Positions 20,193 through 31,282 of a DNA stretch of 64,000 bases are shown here, piece after piece. This DNA is from Phellopilus nigrolimitatus (Eukaryota > Basidiomycota > Agaricomycetes > Hymenochaetales > Hymenochaetaceae), in assembly GCA_021029095.1 (NCBI GenBank), contig JAJOHG010000054.1, positions 124,001-188,000 of the forward strand. Reading direction: 5' to 3'. How positions within the stretch are numbered: position 1 is the stretch's first letter; each line of letters begins with the position of its first letter. The notes beneath the pieces are model-generated. The model saw only the letters and a program-made list of their open reading frames with translations, did no database searches and was not told the origin of the DNA. The translations under genes and the position numbers were made by a program.

Positions 20193-20414
20193 AGGAATCG
20201 TAACTTGCCATGCGTAGCAATGGCCCACACCCAAAGTTTCGTCTTGTCTCGCTTTTTCTTGTTGAGTTTTCTCTTTTACTTTTCAGTTTTGACTTCCTCC
20301 ACGCGCATTGTAACTGCTTATTGGCGTTTATTTCGCCTTATCGCGTTTTCTTTTCGCCTTTCCTTTGTTTTCTTTGACAGTTTCGGCGAACTGTCGGTCT
20401 TAAAGAGGGGGTAA

Positions 20415-20920
20415 TGTTAGAACTTACCTTGCTTACCTCACGATCCCCCTTACATCATTCCTTCCTTGCTTAGTCAGGCCCTTCACCTTTCCATTATCTT
20501 TCCCTTAGTTTATGGCCTGACCCCTTCCTCATTGTACGCGCCCCTCCTAGGTGCTCCCCGCTCCATGCTCCACTGCCTCATTCCATGCTCCACTGTACAT
20601 GCCCCTTACGGGCCTTTCCCTCACGCTCCCCTCATGTCATGCTGCGCATGACTCCATAGCTCCACTGACATCACAGTCAGTCTCACAGTATATATAGGTA
20701 CATCGCTGGGACCTTAAGCCCCAGCTTGACCTCCTTGTTCAGTAGCTAGCATAGTCTTGCTATTCATCGCCCTTGCTCTTCATAGTCCTGCACTCTGTGC
20801 CTCACAGTCTTGCCATAGTCATCGTCGCCTTGTCACAGTCAAGCCTCACGTCACTCGTCACGTCACTGTCCACAGTCACGCTCCTCGCTCCATTAGGCAA
20901 GACCCTGTTACTCCGTAACA
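20415..20920 (+). repeat. Gypsy LTR 3
   Basis: 506 bp, same ends as LTRs 1 and 2 but with about a dozen substitutions and small indels, so older. Preceded by the same polypurine tract. It closes the truncated gypsy copy. Confidence 0.95.
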
Positions 20921-20922
20921 CT

Positions 20923-21523
20923 TCGCTTCTCTCGAGCCCTTCCTTAACATTGTGGAGCCTCCTCTGCGACTTCGTCAGGATATTGCATCTATCATCGGTA
21001 ATAACGAACAACCTTTCTCCTCACTTCTCCGAGAGTTTCTTACAGGATCGGGTCTACCATGTCGAGAGCTCTTCAACGAGGTCAGGGGTGGGTTTGATCC
21101 TATGATCGACCTATCCGACTCACAGATTGACTCCCCGGGATTTCGATCTCGCATCCTCGCCTGGGCAGCGACTGGATCACCATTTGCTAATTCAAGTGCT
21201 CCTGCCCTTGAGGTATAGTTTCTGTTTCTGATGTGAGAACGAATCTCCTGTCTGACTACAGTTCCTCTGGTTATTAGATCACCTTCGCTGGCGATAGTGA
21301 TCCCCTGTATGCTGATAGCAGCAGTCGGGCAGTCATGATCGGTCAGGGAAAGATCTCCTTCAGGACCTGCTTTCGGCGAGCTTCGCTCCCAGCCAGCCAT
21401 GTTGTCGCTCTTGTTCGAGCAGCTTATCCTAATCCTTCGGGGCTACTCTCATTCCAGCATGCATTTGATCACTGGGTCCTGTGCGAATGCTTGAATGCAA
21501 TTGGCAGACACAGCATGCTTTGA
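20923..21523 (+). pseudogene. Hypothetical gene, 5' end cut off by LTR 3
   Basis: An open frame begins at the LTR edge (FASLEPFLNIVEPPLRLRQD) and continues to a donor at 21213. After a 65-bp intron (21213-21277) the frame goes on as ITFAGDSDPLYADSSSRAV and ends at 21523 (FDHWVLCECLNAIGRHSML). The composition is protein-like and splice sites are good, but I do not recognise the family. The first ATG is at 20952. The upstream part was probably lost or displaced when the gypsy element inserted; a possible remnant lies at 3524-3725. Confidence 0.45.
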
Positions 21524-22141
21524 TTTTTGCACAGTTCACCTAGAATTTTCACCTAGAATTTCGTCTATATTATAATCATCTTGCCAATTTTAATGCCTTT
21601 CACCAAACGCAACAGTTTGTACCTTCCCACTCCTAGATACCCTGCACCACACCTTTCGTCTATTACACTTTAATCACTCCTGATGCTCACCACCCCACAT
21701 TCTTTCTGGACATCTGTCTATATTTCGTCACAGTCATCCCTTTCATACTGCTTAGCAATCCGATCATTTCTTAGGTAATAATGCATTATTTTCCAAGCGA
21801 GTACGGAAATGACCTGGTATACTTTAAAATCCATCCTCTCGGAAAGGGTGCAATGGTCAAGTGGTCTTAGCCTGCTTTCTCTGAAGAAGGTTTGCCGGTA
21901 GAGTCCATGAGGTCTTGTGTTCAATTCGTGTCCTTGCACATATTTCATTTAAAACATTTACTGGTATTAGTAATAAATTGTTACATAATTTCTGTTGCTA
22001 TTTGCTAAATTTTAGGGATGCTGCTTTTTATTGCTTTTCTAATTAGTTTATGAGGCTCTTTCGCTGAGCACTCATTTCCACTCACTCTATAAATCATTCT
22101 ATAGCATGTAGACTCCACACATTGAAGCATGCATCTAATTT
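21524..22141. other. Intergenic, AT-rich
   Basis: No gene seen except the tRNA-like sequence at 21848-21939. Confidence 0.6.
21848..21939 (+). ncRNA. tRNA-Ser-like pseudogene or SINE head
   Basis: Contains an A box (TGGTCAAGTGG), a B box (GTTCAATTC) and complementary ends (GTGCAA / TTGCAC) 92 bases apart, the length of a class II tRNA. The anticodon loop is one base short and the T stem relies on wobble pairs, so a working tRNA is unlikely. Confidence 0.35.
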
Positions 22142-24253
22142 CTACTCTAATTCAAAGTTTCCCTCGCCTGCCCCATTTCCAGAAGTAACACTCAGGCCCC
22201 CTGCTGCTTCCTGGTAGGCATCCAGGACTCGGCGAGAAAAGGTGATAGCTATACCCCGATTGACAGCACCACCAGCAAGTGATGTCGCATGAAAGTTTTC
22301 AGGCTTGAATGCCATCGCAGTACCTGTCACCTGTCTCACGACAACCTTGAGGCTAATGTCAACGAAGCTTGCCCCACCTCCAGGCGGAGCATCTGCCAGT
22401 GGCATGGTGGGGGCAGGTGTATGGCGAGTGGAACAATGGCTGCAACTGTGAGAGATGACAGGCTGGGCATACTCCCTATCCACGCAGAGGGAGAAAGCAT
22501 AGTCGCAATATGCCTTATCTATGTGTGACCAGCTGTGAAATTAAATTAAGTAGAGAGCAGGATTAACAGTGCTGAAGCTGTTGTTTCACTTACGTAACAT
22601 AACCACGTAAGAGGTAAGCCTCTGGTGGGCCGCGCTGTTCGTTGCCAAACTCATATTTGACACCGTTGAGATCAAGGCAATACCCCATGTCTTTTTTCCC
22701 CCATCAGGTTTCAATAAGAGGTTTGAAAAGAATTAAAAGACCCAAGCTTACCTTCTGCCACATTTTGTGTTGCTATACGAGGAAGGCCCTCAGCATCCAG
22801 CTTTTTCTCGACATGGTCAGTGACATCAGCAGGCATAACCGACTTGAGAATGCTCCAGATGAGACTGACAGCCCCAATTATCTCGGTATCATGCTCAACC
22901 ATGGTACTGAAGTCAAGATCCTTCGTATAGCTCTTGGCCCAGCCCAGGACCCTGGCATGGCGAGGCCCCATATTAAGACCCACCTGAGTCATTGTACCAG
23001 TGTGGGTCGGCTACATGATAGAGTGTCAGACACCAGATGAAAGTATAAGTTCAGGAAAGTGTACTCACCCTGATATCCCGACGTTCTTCGCATGCACCAT
23101 CTACAACAGCTGCCAGCCAATCATAGAATGGTTGTGAGAATTCATTCCCTTGAGCAACACCTCTGATGACGACAAGCTCAATAACGAGTCCATCACCTAG
23201 TAATTGAATTTAGCATATCAATAACAGGCAATGTATTAAAGGTAATTTCAAAAGTATTTCTGACCTTCAGGAGTTTCTGAGACGAAGACAACAGACTCCT
23301 CCGGTTGGACAATGTAGTACCCAGTAGCTTCATTCGCAACATGAATTTTGGCAGAATCCTGGCCAGTCTCTGCCACATAAGTATACCGGGGAGGCACTTC
23401 AGTGACTCGGTTTCTGAAAACGATCTTGAGAGCTGAGGGGTCTGGCTCGCCAGTCTGCGCATCTTGCATGGTGATCAGCTGTGCGACAGAAACTGCAGGT
23501 CTGAGAAGACCAAGGCGGCGGGCCTAAAAAATTGTTATGATGTTAGAACAATATTAAGCTAGAAACAAGGATAATGATCTTTGGCAAGCTGGGGGAAGAG
23601 CATTTCATCTGCGAAAGTTGAACTTTCTCTGCAGCGATTTCGTTTTTCCAGCTGTAAAGCCTTCATTCGAATCTCGTCTGCCAGTGGCATAAGGTTTCAA
23701 GCACCCCTCATTCTCCCAAAATCCTGAAGAGTGTGGTGTAGAAAAAGGATAACAAGTCTGCTTACAAGATTACGTTTTTGCCGGTGATCTGCCTTCAGAG
23801 TTGGCCCGGCATCCTGCAGACTGTTGCTATACTCGCAGTATAGCGAGGATAAGCGAGCAAATTCAGTCTTGAGGATGGGGTGCTTCCCATCACGAAATGC
23901 GTCACATCCATTCTTGATGAAAGTCGGCATCTTTCAGAAATGAACAAATAACGGTGAGTATTTGACCATTCTGGAGATGCCAAAAAAAAAAAAAGTGGCG
24001 GAAGACTCACATCTGCTGCAGCAAATATAATATGAATCTCTTGGATACCGGTCAGAATCTGTCTGGCAGGTATAGTTTTCCCCTCCATGTCGCAATGTTC
24101 TAGTTTCTGCAGGGTATCGAGCACATGCGACCTTTGCATGTGCTCACGAACTAATACAATTTTGAATAAGCAAAACCGAATGAGGAGGAAACAATTTTGC
24201 TACTCACATGCCACCCATGCACGAGATTTATCCTTGCTCTTCCTCTTTCCCAT
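22142..24253 (-). CDS. Eight-exon gene, possible TET/JBP-like 2OG-Fe(II) dioxygenase
   Basis: Proposed exons (minus strand): 24253-24208, 24150-24011, 23930-23766, 23523-23265, 23196-23069, 23010-22752, 22690-22594, 22532-22142, all with GT-AG introns and consistent phases. The start context is MGKRKSKDKSRAW. In the C-terminal third an HxD pair (TWSHIDKAYCDYAF) is followed by FKPENFHATS and NRGIAITFSRRVLDAYQE, a spacing and pattern like the HxD...H...R iron/2-oxoglutarate site. The N-terminal part is unrecognised. TET/JBP-like genes are known to be expanded beside transposons in Agaricomycetes. The gene model is good; the function is tentative. The unusually long third intron (23524-23765) holds a B-box-like sequence. 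Confidence 0.5.
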
Positions 24254-24559
24254 GTTCTGCGGTGATTGAGGACAAAAGCGAACAGCCTGCACGCGAAAAA
24301 AAAAGAAAGGGAAAAAAAAAAAAACTCGATGTAAGTCGCTGCCGATCCCCGGCAATTTACCGACAACTTTGGCACGATCGTTCGTGTCTTCCGCTGCTAC
24401 TCTCATAATCGGTCCAGTCAAAAACAGCTCTGCTTCTCCCGATCACTTGCGTGGCTCAGCTCTTGTTTGAAAAACACCCGCAGATGCTTTTCTCTGGCCG
24501 TTCTCTGTTCAATCGCTCCCTTCGGTCGACCAGGCACCCTTCGTCGTGCACTGCTTTCA

Positions 24560-25381
24560 TTCGAACATGCTGATTTCGTAGTTGGATCCTGCATTTGCAG
24601 ACAAGCTCCAACTGTTTTGCGATCCGAAAGGTCGAATGGCCGCTGTCTGGGCTTACTGTAAGGGAAAGACGGCCTGCGAAGCCGATACTGAGCCTGAGGA
24701 AGCAGAGGGTTCGGAGAACGTCGATCCTCAGAAGAAAGGGCACGGCGGCTGTGGACATGTTGAGCCGCAAATTCCTCAAGCTGTTCCCGCAGTATACGAA
24801 GTCGAAGCACAACGAAGACAAGGAGTTCAGGGTGGCGCAACCAGGCAAGCGCCTCTTTACTCCCGCGAAGGTCTACAACGTTCTGAATAAGATCATCGAT
24901 ATCGATGACGACCTTGCCTTTCGGAACAACATGCGCGTCCAGACTGGATGGTCCTTACGGTCATGCCTGTACGCTCGCCACCTGTGCGTCCGAGTATCTC
25001 GACGGACGGCTGTGCGCGACGCGGCGAAGACGGCTTGATGTATAAGCTAGGCGATATCATCGAGGACGCGCCCGCGTGTATCATCACGGGGTTCGCGCAG
25101 CTTCTATAGGTGAGTGCTTCGACGGATCGATCAAGCTTATGTATTATTGACGTTTTTAACTAGTTTTACGTTGCCACCATGGACGACGATAACACTGGTA
25201 TCCTTGCGCGCTGCAGGAGCCAGACCCCCGGAGGCGATCCGTGCGAGTCTTAGAGCGAAGAGGGCACTGTGCGAGCGGTCATCACAGGTGGCCCGAACTT
25301 GGAGCTCGACGAGGTTGGCATGCCGAAAAGCATGGAAGTGATGACGCCGAGAGGTGAGCTAAAGCTGAAGTGCATCGACTT
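24560..25381 (+). pseudogene. RPB1: RNA polymerase II largest subunit, N-terminal fragment (copy A)
   Basis: Pieces in several frames match the clamp/N-terminal region of fungal RPB1: FADKLQLFCDPKGRMAAVWA, KKGHGGCGHVEPQI, then after a frameshift [52 protein letters not shown]. Several indels and stops break it. An intron begins at about 25353 and is interrupted at 25382 by a 16.3-kb transposon; the rest of the intron and the next exon resume at 41712. Confidence 0.88.
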
Positions 25382-25410
25382 CATCAGGAAAAACCCAAAA
25401 TGATATATAG
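25382..25410 (+). repeat. Left terminal inverted repeat of the Plavaka element
   Basis: CATCAGGAAAAACC followed by CAAAATGATATATAG; pairs with 41684-41711. Confidence 0.85.
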
Positions 25411-27023
25411 TACTAGATAACAGTATATAGATAAATTAGGTTAAATAGGAAGAATACAACAATCCCCCTTTATATAAGCTATATAGCAGACCCACCCTAG
25501 TATATACCAATATATATTATAAACTGAGTACTATATCCTGCTATATAATGCTAATATAGTGCTAATATAGTGGTATATAACAGGCCTGCTAGGTATTTTA
25601 GTTCTATATAATCCCTCACTTTACTATTTTCTGACTATTTTCACGCTATATAGCGTTATATAGATGAACATAGTGGCAAGAGGGGAGGATCCCAGGCTAG
25701 CTTTGGGATTTCATAAATTTGCATACAGGCAGTCATATAAAGGTTTAAAAGACTTCAGTTCTTATATATGAATACAATGACATCTACGTCAAGCTGCATA
25801 CAAGTATCAATGTAGAGAAGATCTTGATGAAGAAGAAAAAGGTCCAAGGTCAGGGGGAGAGGGGAGGGGGAGAGGGGAGGGGGTGAATTGAGATATGATG
25901 GTATAAATGGGAGTGAAAGAAAAGCAGGAATGATCTAGAGAACTAGAGAAGATTGTGAATTAGCACAAAAGCAAAGCTGAAGTGACTAGCAACTGGCACA
26001 TTCATACCAGATGATTTTCCTGTTTGAAAAGACCCCTGCACAGTGACTATCAGTAACATGCAATTGGAAACATATGGACCCACCTCCTTGCACAATGGGA
26101 AGCCACAGTATCACAAGCAGCTTGTTAATTTAAAAAATATTCTAGGCAAAAAATTGTCAACATTCACAGGTCATCATTGTCAAAGCAAGGAGAAGAAGAG
26201 AAAAAGAGCAGATAGAGAGAAGAATCATTGACAGATAGTGTATTGAGTTATGGCCAAGCTGTGAGCCCAAAGCATGACCAGAGACATAAATCAAGTGACA
26301 TGTGAAAGATGTTCAAAGACAATATATCCTCAGTGATCAAGCAAGCCAATTAGAATGACATGCAAGTAGACCATGTGAGAGGAAGGTCCAAAGTAAGCGC
26401 CAACTGAAACATTTCAGGACACTGTACTGCAATCCAAGTGACAGATTTGAAATGAGTCTGTAGATAATGTACACTCAATGGCCAAGCAAGTCAACTATGA
26501 TGACATGAGGTAGGCCATGTGAGAGAAGAACTGAATGTAGCACCAGCTGAAACATTTCAGGATGCTATACTGGAAGTAGTGTAGGGGAAAAGGTATAAGA
26601 AGGAGAAAATGATGGATTTCATATTTCTCCTTCTATACAGGCCCATAGAGTACACAATAACCTTTTAGATACTCTGATGCACTTACTAGTTAAAGAAGAG
26701 AGCATATGAGAAGGAGAAATTGTGAAGAAATAGCAGAGGGGAAAAAGATGGTCATGTGAGATGATGGTGGTTAGAAAGAAAGAAGTGTCAAACCTTGATT
26801 ATGAATTTATAGAGGTTGTCACATGACCTACAAATAACACCAAATATTTCCATTTCTGGAAAGTAATTCTCAGCCATAGCGACTTCAATGTAAATTAAAT
26901 ATCAGAGTTGGGATTGGTTGGCTATCAAAACAAAGGCATAGGCATGTAGTTCTGAAACAATGTCAGACACAATGTCAGATAATTTCTTTTCTGAATGCTT
27001 CTGTGATAAAGTGTGACATACTT
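25391..27023. other. Left subterminal region of the Plavaka element
   Basis: No gene. It is rich in CTATATA/TATATAG motifs (25400-25700), like the right end (41420-41690), as expected for subterminal transposase-binding repeats. A GA-rich run (25850-25885) and a diverged tandem duplication (26320-26432 and 26464-26575, sharing e.g. CTGAAACATTTCAGGA) follow. Confidence 0.6.
26320..26575. repeat. Diverged tandem duplication, about 145-bp period
   Basis: Two units at about 26320-26432 and 26464-26575 share CAAGCAAG, CATGTGAGAG and CTGAAACATTTCAGGA at matching positions. Confidence 0.55.
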
Positions 27024-28832
27024 AGGTCTCAGCAACTGATCTTTCAAGAGCTCCATAATCTATGTCATCTTCTGCATCCTCCTGTAGATTATCTTCATCA
27101 ATTCCCAAATTAGCATGAGCGCTGAATGTTTAAAAGAATTAGAGAAAAGATTCTAAACAAGCAAAATCAAGTAGACGTGCCAAGCATGTTTATAAAGCTT
27201 TATCTGGAAAGCAGCCATGTATCCTGGTAGCTTATCTGGAGCAGTCATATCATTGAGTTTCTTGAGGTGCTGGCGCCATTTGCTACGATAAACCTCCCCT
27301 TCAAACTTTTTTGCAGAATACTGTCCTGTTTCATAGTCCAACAGAACTGCCTCAATCTTTGAAGTGTCAGCAAAATTTATAGATGGTAATTGTAGAGATA
27401 CAAGAAACTTACTGCAGTGAGGATGAGAGCAATCAAAGGCAAGGGGACAGGATTGAATCTCTCTCGAAACATAACTCCAGTCTGCTTTGCTTGAAGAAAA
27501 GTATTGGGCTTGTAAGATCCGGCCAATAATTGGATTGCCATAGGGCATCTGCTTATTATAGGCAAATGGCTTGGAATGTGATCAGTGTAAAGTTAGTTTG
27601 GTAAAGAGAGATGTACCTCCAGCTGTATGTCACCAAAACTAAATGCATTTTTGTGTAACAAGGACTTGACCAAGGCAGTCACTTTCACCTTGTCTCCACA
27701 GTCTAGCTGGAATGCAGTGACAACTATGCCCTGGGCCTTGCCTTTAAGTTGCTGTCTTGTAGTAGCAGTGTTCCGTCCAATCTATAAGCTATTAGTATCA
27801 AACCTGCAGGTTCAAATAGAAAACATACAATAAAGGCAACTTGAGCCTGGTATTGCTCATCTGAATTCCATCTCTTCAACTGCTCATCATTGCTTCGATC
27901 TTTCCCTGGAGGTGCAGCAGAACAAAATGCAGCATAAACCATCTCTGTTTTTTCATCATTAGTGGGAAAGCCATTCTCCAGTGCAACAGATGCACGGAAG
28001 ATTTTGCTGGCTCTCTGAGTACGAATTTTGCAATTTGCTGAAAGAGCAGAAATTTTAGCACCACGAGCTACCTTGGATGCACCAGTGTCTGCAGGCTCTT
28101 CTGATTTAACAGATATTGACATGGCCCGACTAAAGGGTTCTGGTGTTCCATCCTGTGAGTTGATCAATGATGAACTGTTTAGGTCAGTTGAATGTATGAC
28201 TGGCTATAATAGTACATGCTCACATTACTGCGAGGCTTTTTAGATGGCTGCCTTGGAGAGCGAACCAATCCTAACTCATTGTCCTTGTCATTTATTGTAG
28301 AAGCTGTAAGAGCTCGTTTGCGTTTGACTGCTAGTGTAAGAAATTCTCAGTCTTTGACAAAGAGAATAAAAGAAAGATAGACAATCCTGACCTTCATTCC
28401 TATCATCACCTTGCTCCTCCTCACCATCCTCCTCACCATCCTCCTCACCATCATCACTACCCTGCCTTTTGCTATTCAAACCATCATCCTCCCCCTCCTC
28501 TGCATCTGGATCAAGCTCAAATTCATGATTTTCTTGATCAGAGTAAGACAGTTCATTCTCAGCTGCCTCCTGCTGCAATCTAGTCCTGGCCTTGTCCCTC
28601 ACATCTAACAGGTGTCAATAAATCATCCAAAGTGTATTTGAGAGTGAAGGAAGCTCTTGCCTTTAGCCTTTGCCTCTTCTAAAGCCTTTCTGGTCTGTGT
28701 TTCTTTCTCTGCCAGTTTTCTATTTGCTTCCTCCAGCTTCTTCTGCAGCTCAGCCACTTCAAGAGACATATTTGAAGAAGCATTGGCTGCCTGAGTTTTT
28801 TTTTTGGCTGGTTTGCCTGATTTTCCAGCCAT
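27024..28832 (-). CDS. DUF6532-type transposon-associated protein
   Basis: Starts at the ATG at 28832 (MAGKSGKPAKKKTQAANA), followed by a short coiled coil (AELQKKLEEANRKLAEKE), an acidic low-complexity stretch (DGEEDGEEDGEEE) and a C-terminal globular part resembling DUF6532 (KVTALVKSLLHKNAFSFGD, ERFNPVPLPLIALILTA, EGEVYRSKWRQHLKKLND). The first intron seems to use a GC donor (GCAAGA). The last exon is probably 27024-27124, encoding an acidic tail. A one-base shift is needed near 27480, so the copy may be damaged. Its role is unknown; DUF6532 proteins are numerous in Agaricomycetes. Confidence 0.6.
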
Positions 28833-29109
28833 TGCTTTAGTGCAATTGTGAAGATGAGGTGGTAGTGGTTAAAAAAGCGGCATGCATCTATTTTTGATGT
28901 GCTGCAAAAACTTTATTTTAAAACTGTACAGTTTTATTTCCAAAATTGGCTAGAACTTGATTTGTAATCAGGGCATAGCAAGGATATGGGAATTTTAAAA
29001 ACTCAAACCCTGACCGGATCCGCGGGCCATACTGACATGCGGGTCCGGGTCGGATGACCTGCGGGTTACCTTACATTTTGCTTTAATTTAATTACTACTT
29101 ATTTCTTGT
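28833..29109. other. Spacer between the DUF6532 gene and the GATA-factor copy
   Basis: AT-rich, with a short GC-rich imperfect palindrome near 29010-29065 (CGGATCCGCGGG / CGGGTCCGG). This is where transposon-type sequence gives way to host-gene-like sequence. Confidence 0.4.
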
Positions 29110-31195
29110 TTACGGGTGCACAAACACCGCCAGTGACTTGTCTGCCGTCTGCGGCAGCATCGGCGGGTGCCAGGACGTGCCCGCGCGCAGCGTCCCCGTG
29201 CCGTTACCGCCCCCGCCGCCCCCGCTCCCGCCGTGCGCGCCGCCAGCGAAGAACGGCGGGTACGCGTACGCCGCGCCCATGTCGAACAACGAGCGCGACG
29301 ACGGCGTCGCGCTCGACGTCTCCGAGTACGACGCGGTCGACGACGGCGGCTCGCTCGCGGAGTCGATGCTCATGTGCCGGCGCTTGCTCAGCCGTTCCTC
29401 CTCCACGCCCGCCGCGTCCGCGCTGTCGCCGTAGTACGCCGAGCGCTGGAGGAGCTCCGGGTTGTACGGCCCGGGGAACGCGTGCGGGTTGTACACGAAC
29501 GAGTTGTCAAAGTGCCCGCCTGTCGAGAAGACGCCGTCGCTGTGCGGGTCGCCCCCGAGCGCGCCCATGAGCTCGGACTGCGGGCCTGCGAAGTCGTAGT
29601 CTTCCTGGCTGTAGTTGTACGCCGGCTGCACGGTCGACGAGTCCGGTGCGAGGGTCGGCGACATCTGCTGCGCGGCACTGGGCGAGGCGCGGCGCGAGGC
29701 CCCGGGGCTCGCAGAAGGCGTCTCGCCAGAGACCCGGCGCTCATCGTGACGCGAGCGTTTGCAAATGATGTCTGACTTCATGGAGATCGGACGCGCACTC
29801 CCATGAAGCTTGAAACTGCGAAGCGCGCGGGTTCTTTAAGCAACGTGCACACGAGAGAAGCAGAGATACGTACTACAATCCACATCTGCGTTTATTGGAG
29901 GAATCCGCAGGAAAGAGAAGAGGCAGATCAGCCCGCGTCATTTGCTGTCAAAGGAAGCAGGGCAGACGTACGCATTGCAAACCGTCTTGCCTTCGTCATC
30001 CTTGCGCCAAAGAGGGGTGGCCATCGTGTGGCAGTTGTAACATTGAGCTAGGACATCCCGGGCCGAGTCAGCAAAGACCATGATGACATAGGATGATTAT
30101 TCATCAGGCTCACCCATCGAGCGCGGGGCCGCTTGGTGCCGCCCTTCGCCAGGCTGGTTGCGCATGGACTTGGGGCGCGGCCTTTTATGCTGCGAAAAAC
30201 AAATAAATAAACAATTCGATTACCACGCGCCAAATACATTTTGTATACACACCAACTTGCAGTACAATCCGCACGCGTTGCAGTTGAGTTCGTCGTTCAG
30301 CCCGCGCCTCCACAGCGGGGTGTGCGTCGCGCCGCAGTTGCTGCACTCGGCCTTGACGCCGCCGGGCCGTCGAGCTGACGCCCGAGAACAACGCGCGAAC
30401 GAGTTAATCACGCTCGCGGTCGCCGACGGGCCGTTCGCGCGCGACCCCATGTGGTCCGTCTTCACGGTCAACGCGGGCTTCGTCGGGCGCGCGGGCGCGT
30501 CGCGGACATCGGCAGCGGCGAGACCTGCGCGGGGTGGATCGCCATTGGGAGCACTGCGCGACATCGGTGGGAGGCGCAGCCCGTTCTCCGCGGTCGTGTT
30601 TCGCATCTCGACGTATGCGCCGGCGCCGACGCCGGAGCTGATACTGCAGTCGTCGGAGCTCCAGCCGTCGTGGCTGTCGCTGTGGGAGACGTCCTTGAGG
30701 ATCGCGTCGAGCGGGAGCTCGATGGGGGGCCGCAGGATGTGGAAGCGCTCGTTCGCGATGGCGCGCTCGAACGTGTCTTCGCCGTACGAGAGCGGGTTGG
30801 CAAGCGACGGCTGCGGGAAGAGGAGCGTAGCAGGCCCGAAGTCGTTCGTGGATAGAGTGAGAAAGTGCAGCGTGGAGGCGTTGTCGTTCCAGGACTGGCC
30901 GTAGGCGGACAGGTCCGAGGCTGTGTGCACCGCAGCGTCGTCGTCCGCTGGGGTGGACGGTGGCGAAGCCTTGCGGCCAAAGTGGGTGAGGCTCGGCGGG
31001 TCCTTGTCGTTGTGCTCGGGGGGGCGCGGCGTCGTCGTCGGCGCCCTGAACGTGCGCGGACGCGCGGGTGGCGGGGTGCGTGCGGCGGAGGATGGTGTCG
31101 CTCGTCGGGCTTCTTGGTGCTGACGGGGCCGACCTCACCGAGCTGGTCGACGGAGAAGGTGAACCGCACGGTCTTGGTCGCGAAGGCTGTGGGGA
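29110..31195 (-). pseudogene. Two-finger GATA transcription factor copy
   Basis: On the minus strand the first GATA finger (CSNCGATHTPLWRRG, CNACGLYCKL) is followed, after an intron, by KRPRPKSMRNQPGEG. A second finger (CYNCHTMATPLWRKDDEG, CNAC) is split by an intron and continues KLHGSARPISMKSDIICKRS; the C-terminal 220 codons (29110-29781) are open. Such paired fingers occur in fungal SreA/Urbs1-like and related regulators. The N-terminal half (TKTVRFTFSVDQLGEVGPV ... LSAYGQSWNDN) needs frame changes near 31040, and the link between the fingers also breaks frame. I call it a damaged copy, though an intact gene with mis-called introns cannot be excluded. Confidence 0.65.
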
Positions 31196-31282
31196 GGGAT
31201 GGCCTGAGAGCCGGATGACACGCATGTCTTTCCTAATACGGTAACACCCTGCTTTCTCGCGCGCGTGCTCTGTAATTATGTG

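Larger units (their letters stand above)
14030..20204. mobile_element. 6.2-kb insert with 12-bp terminal inverted repeats carrying gene fragments
   Basis: The block begins GTTACGATTCCT (14030-14041) and ends with the exact reverse complement AGGAATCGTAAC (20193-20204). It interrupts the 3' UTR of a gypsy copy, as shown by the uninterrupted version at 10640-10670. It encodes no transposase that I can see. It contains decayed pieces of three recognisable, unrelated host genes plus one unrecognised fragment. No clean target-site duplication is visible, and 31 unexplained bases (20205-20235) lie between the right repeat and the resumed gypsy sequence. It could be a Pack-type non-autonomous transposon or a block of host DNA captured by repair. 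Confidence 0.55.
11341..20414 (+). mobile_element. Second gypsy copy: 5' deleted and interrupted
   Basis: 11341-14029 matches 7963-10651 of the complete element at high identity (integrase, chromodomain, ORF3a/b, start of the 3' UTR). The gag, protease, RT and RNase H regions are missing, the junction being exactly at the LTR 2 edge. At 14030 the match stops, and it resumes at about 20236 with the rest of the 3' UTR, a polypurine tract and LTR 3. The 6.2-kb block between is a separate insertion. Slight divergence plus a more diverged LTR 3 show that this copy is older than the complete element. Confidence 0.88.

Noticed and set aside
14030..20204. Helitron as explanation for the gene-fragment block
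   Set aside because: Helitrons lack terminal inverted repeats and end in CTRR after a hairpin; this block has an exact 12-bp inverted repeat and neither feature was found.
23575..23680. Possible tRNA in the third intron of the 22142-24253 gene
   Set aside because: A B-box-like GTTCGAATC-type sequence and 5 paired end bases are present, but no plausible D or anticodon arm.
25850..25885. GA-rich run suggestive of a regulatory purine tract
   Set aside because: Simple sequence without adjacent LTR or gene; no function can be supported.
29167..29775. 202-codon plus-strand ORF
   Set aside because: Antisense to the GATA-factor C-terminal exon; arginine-rich shadow frame.
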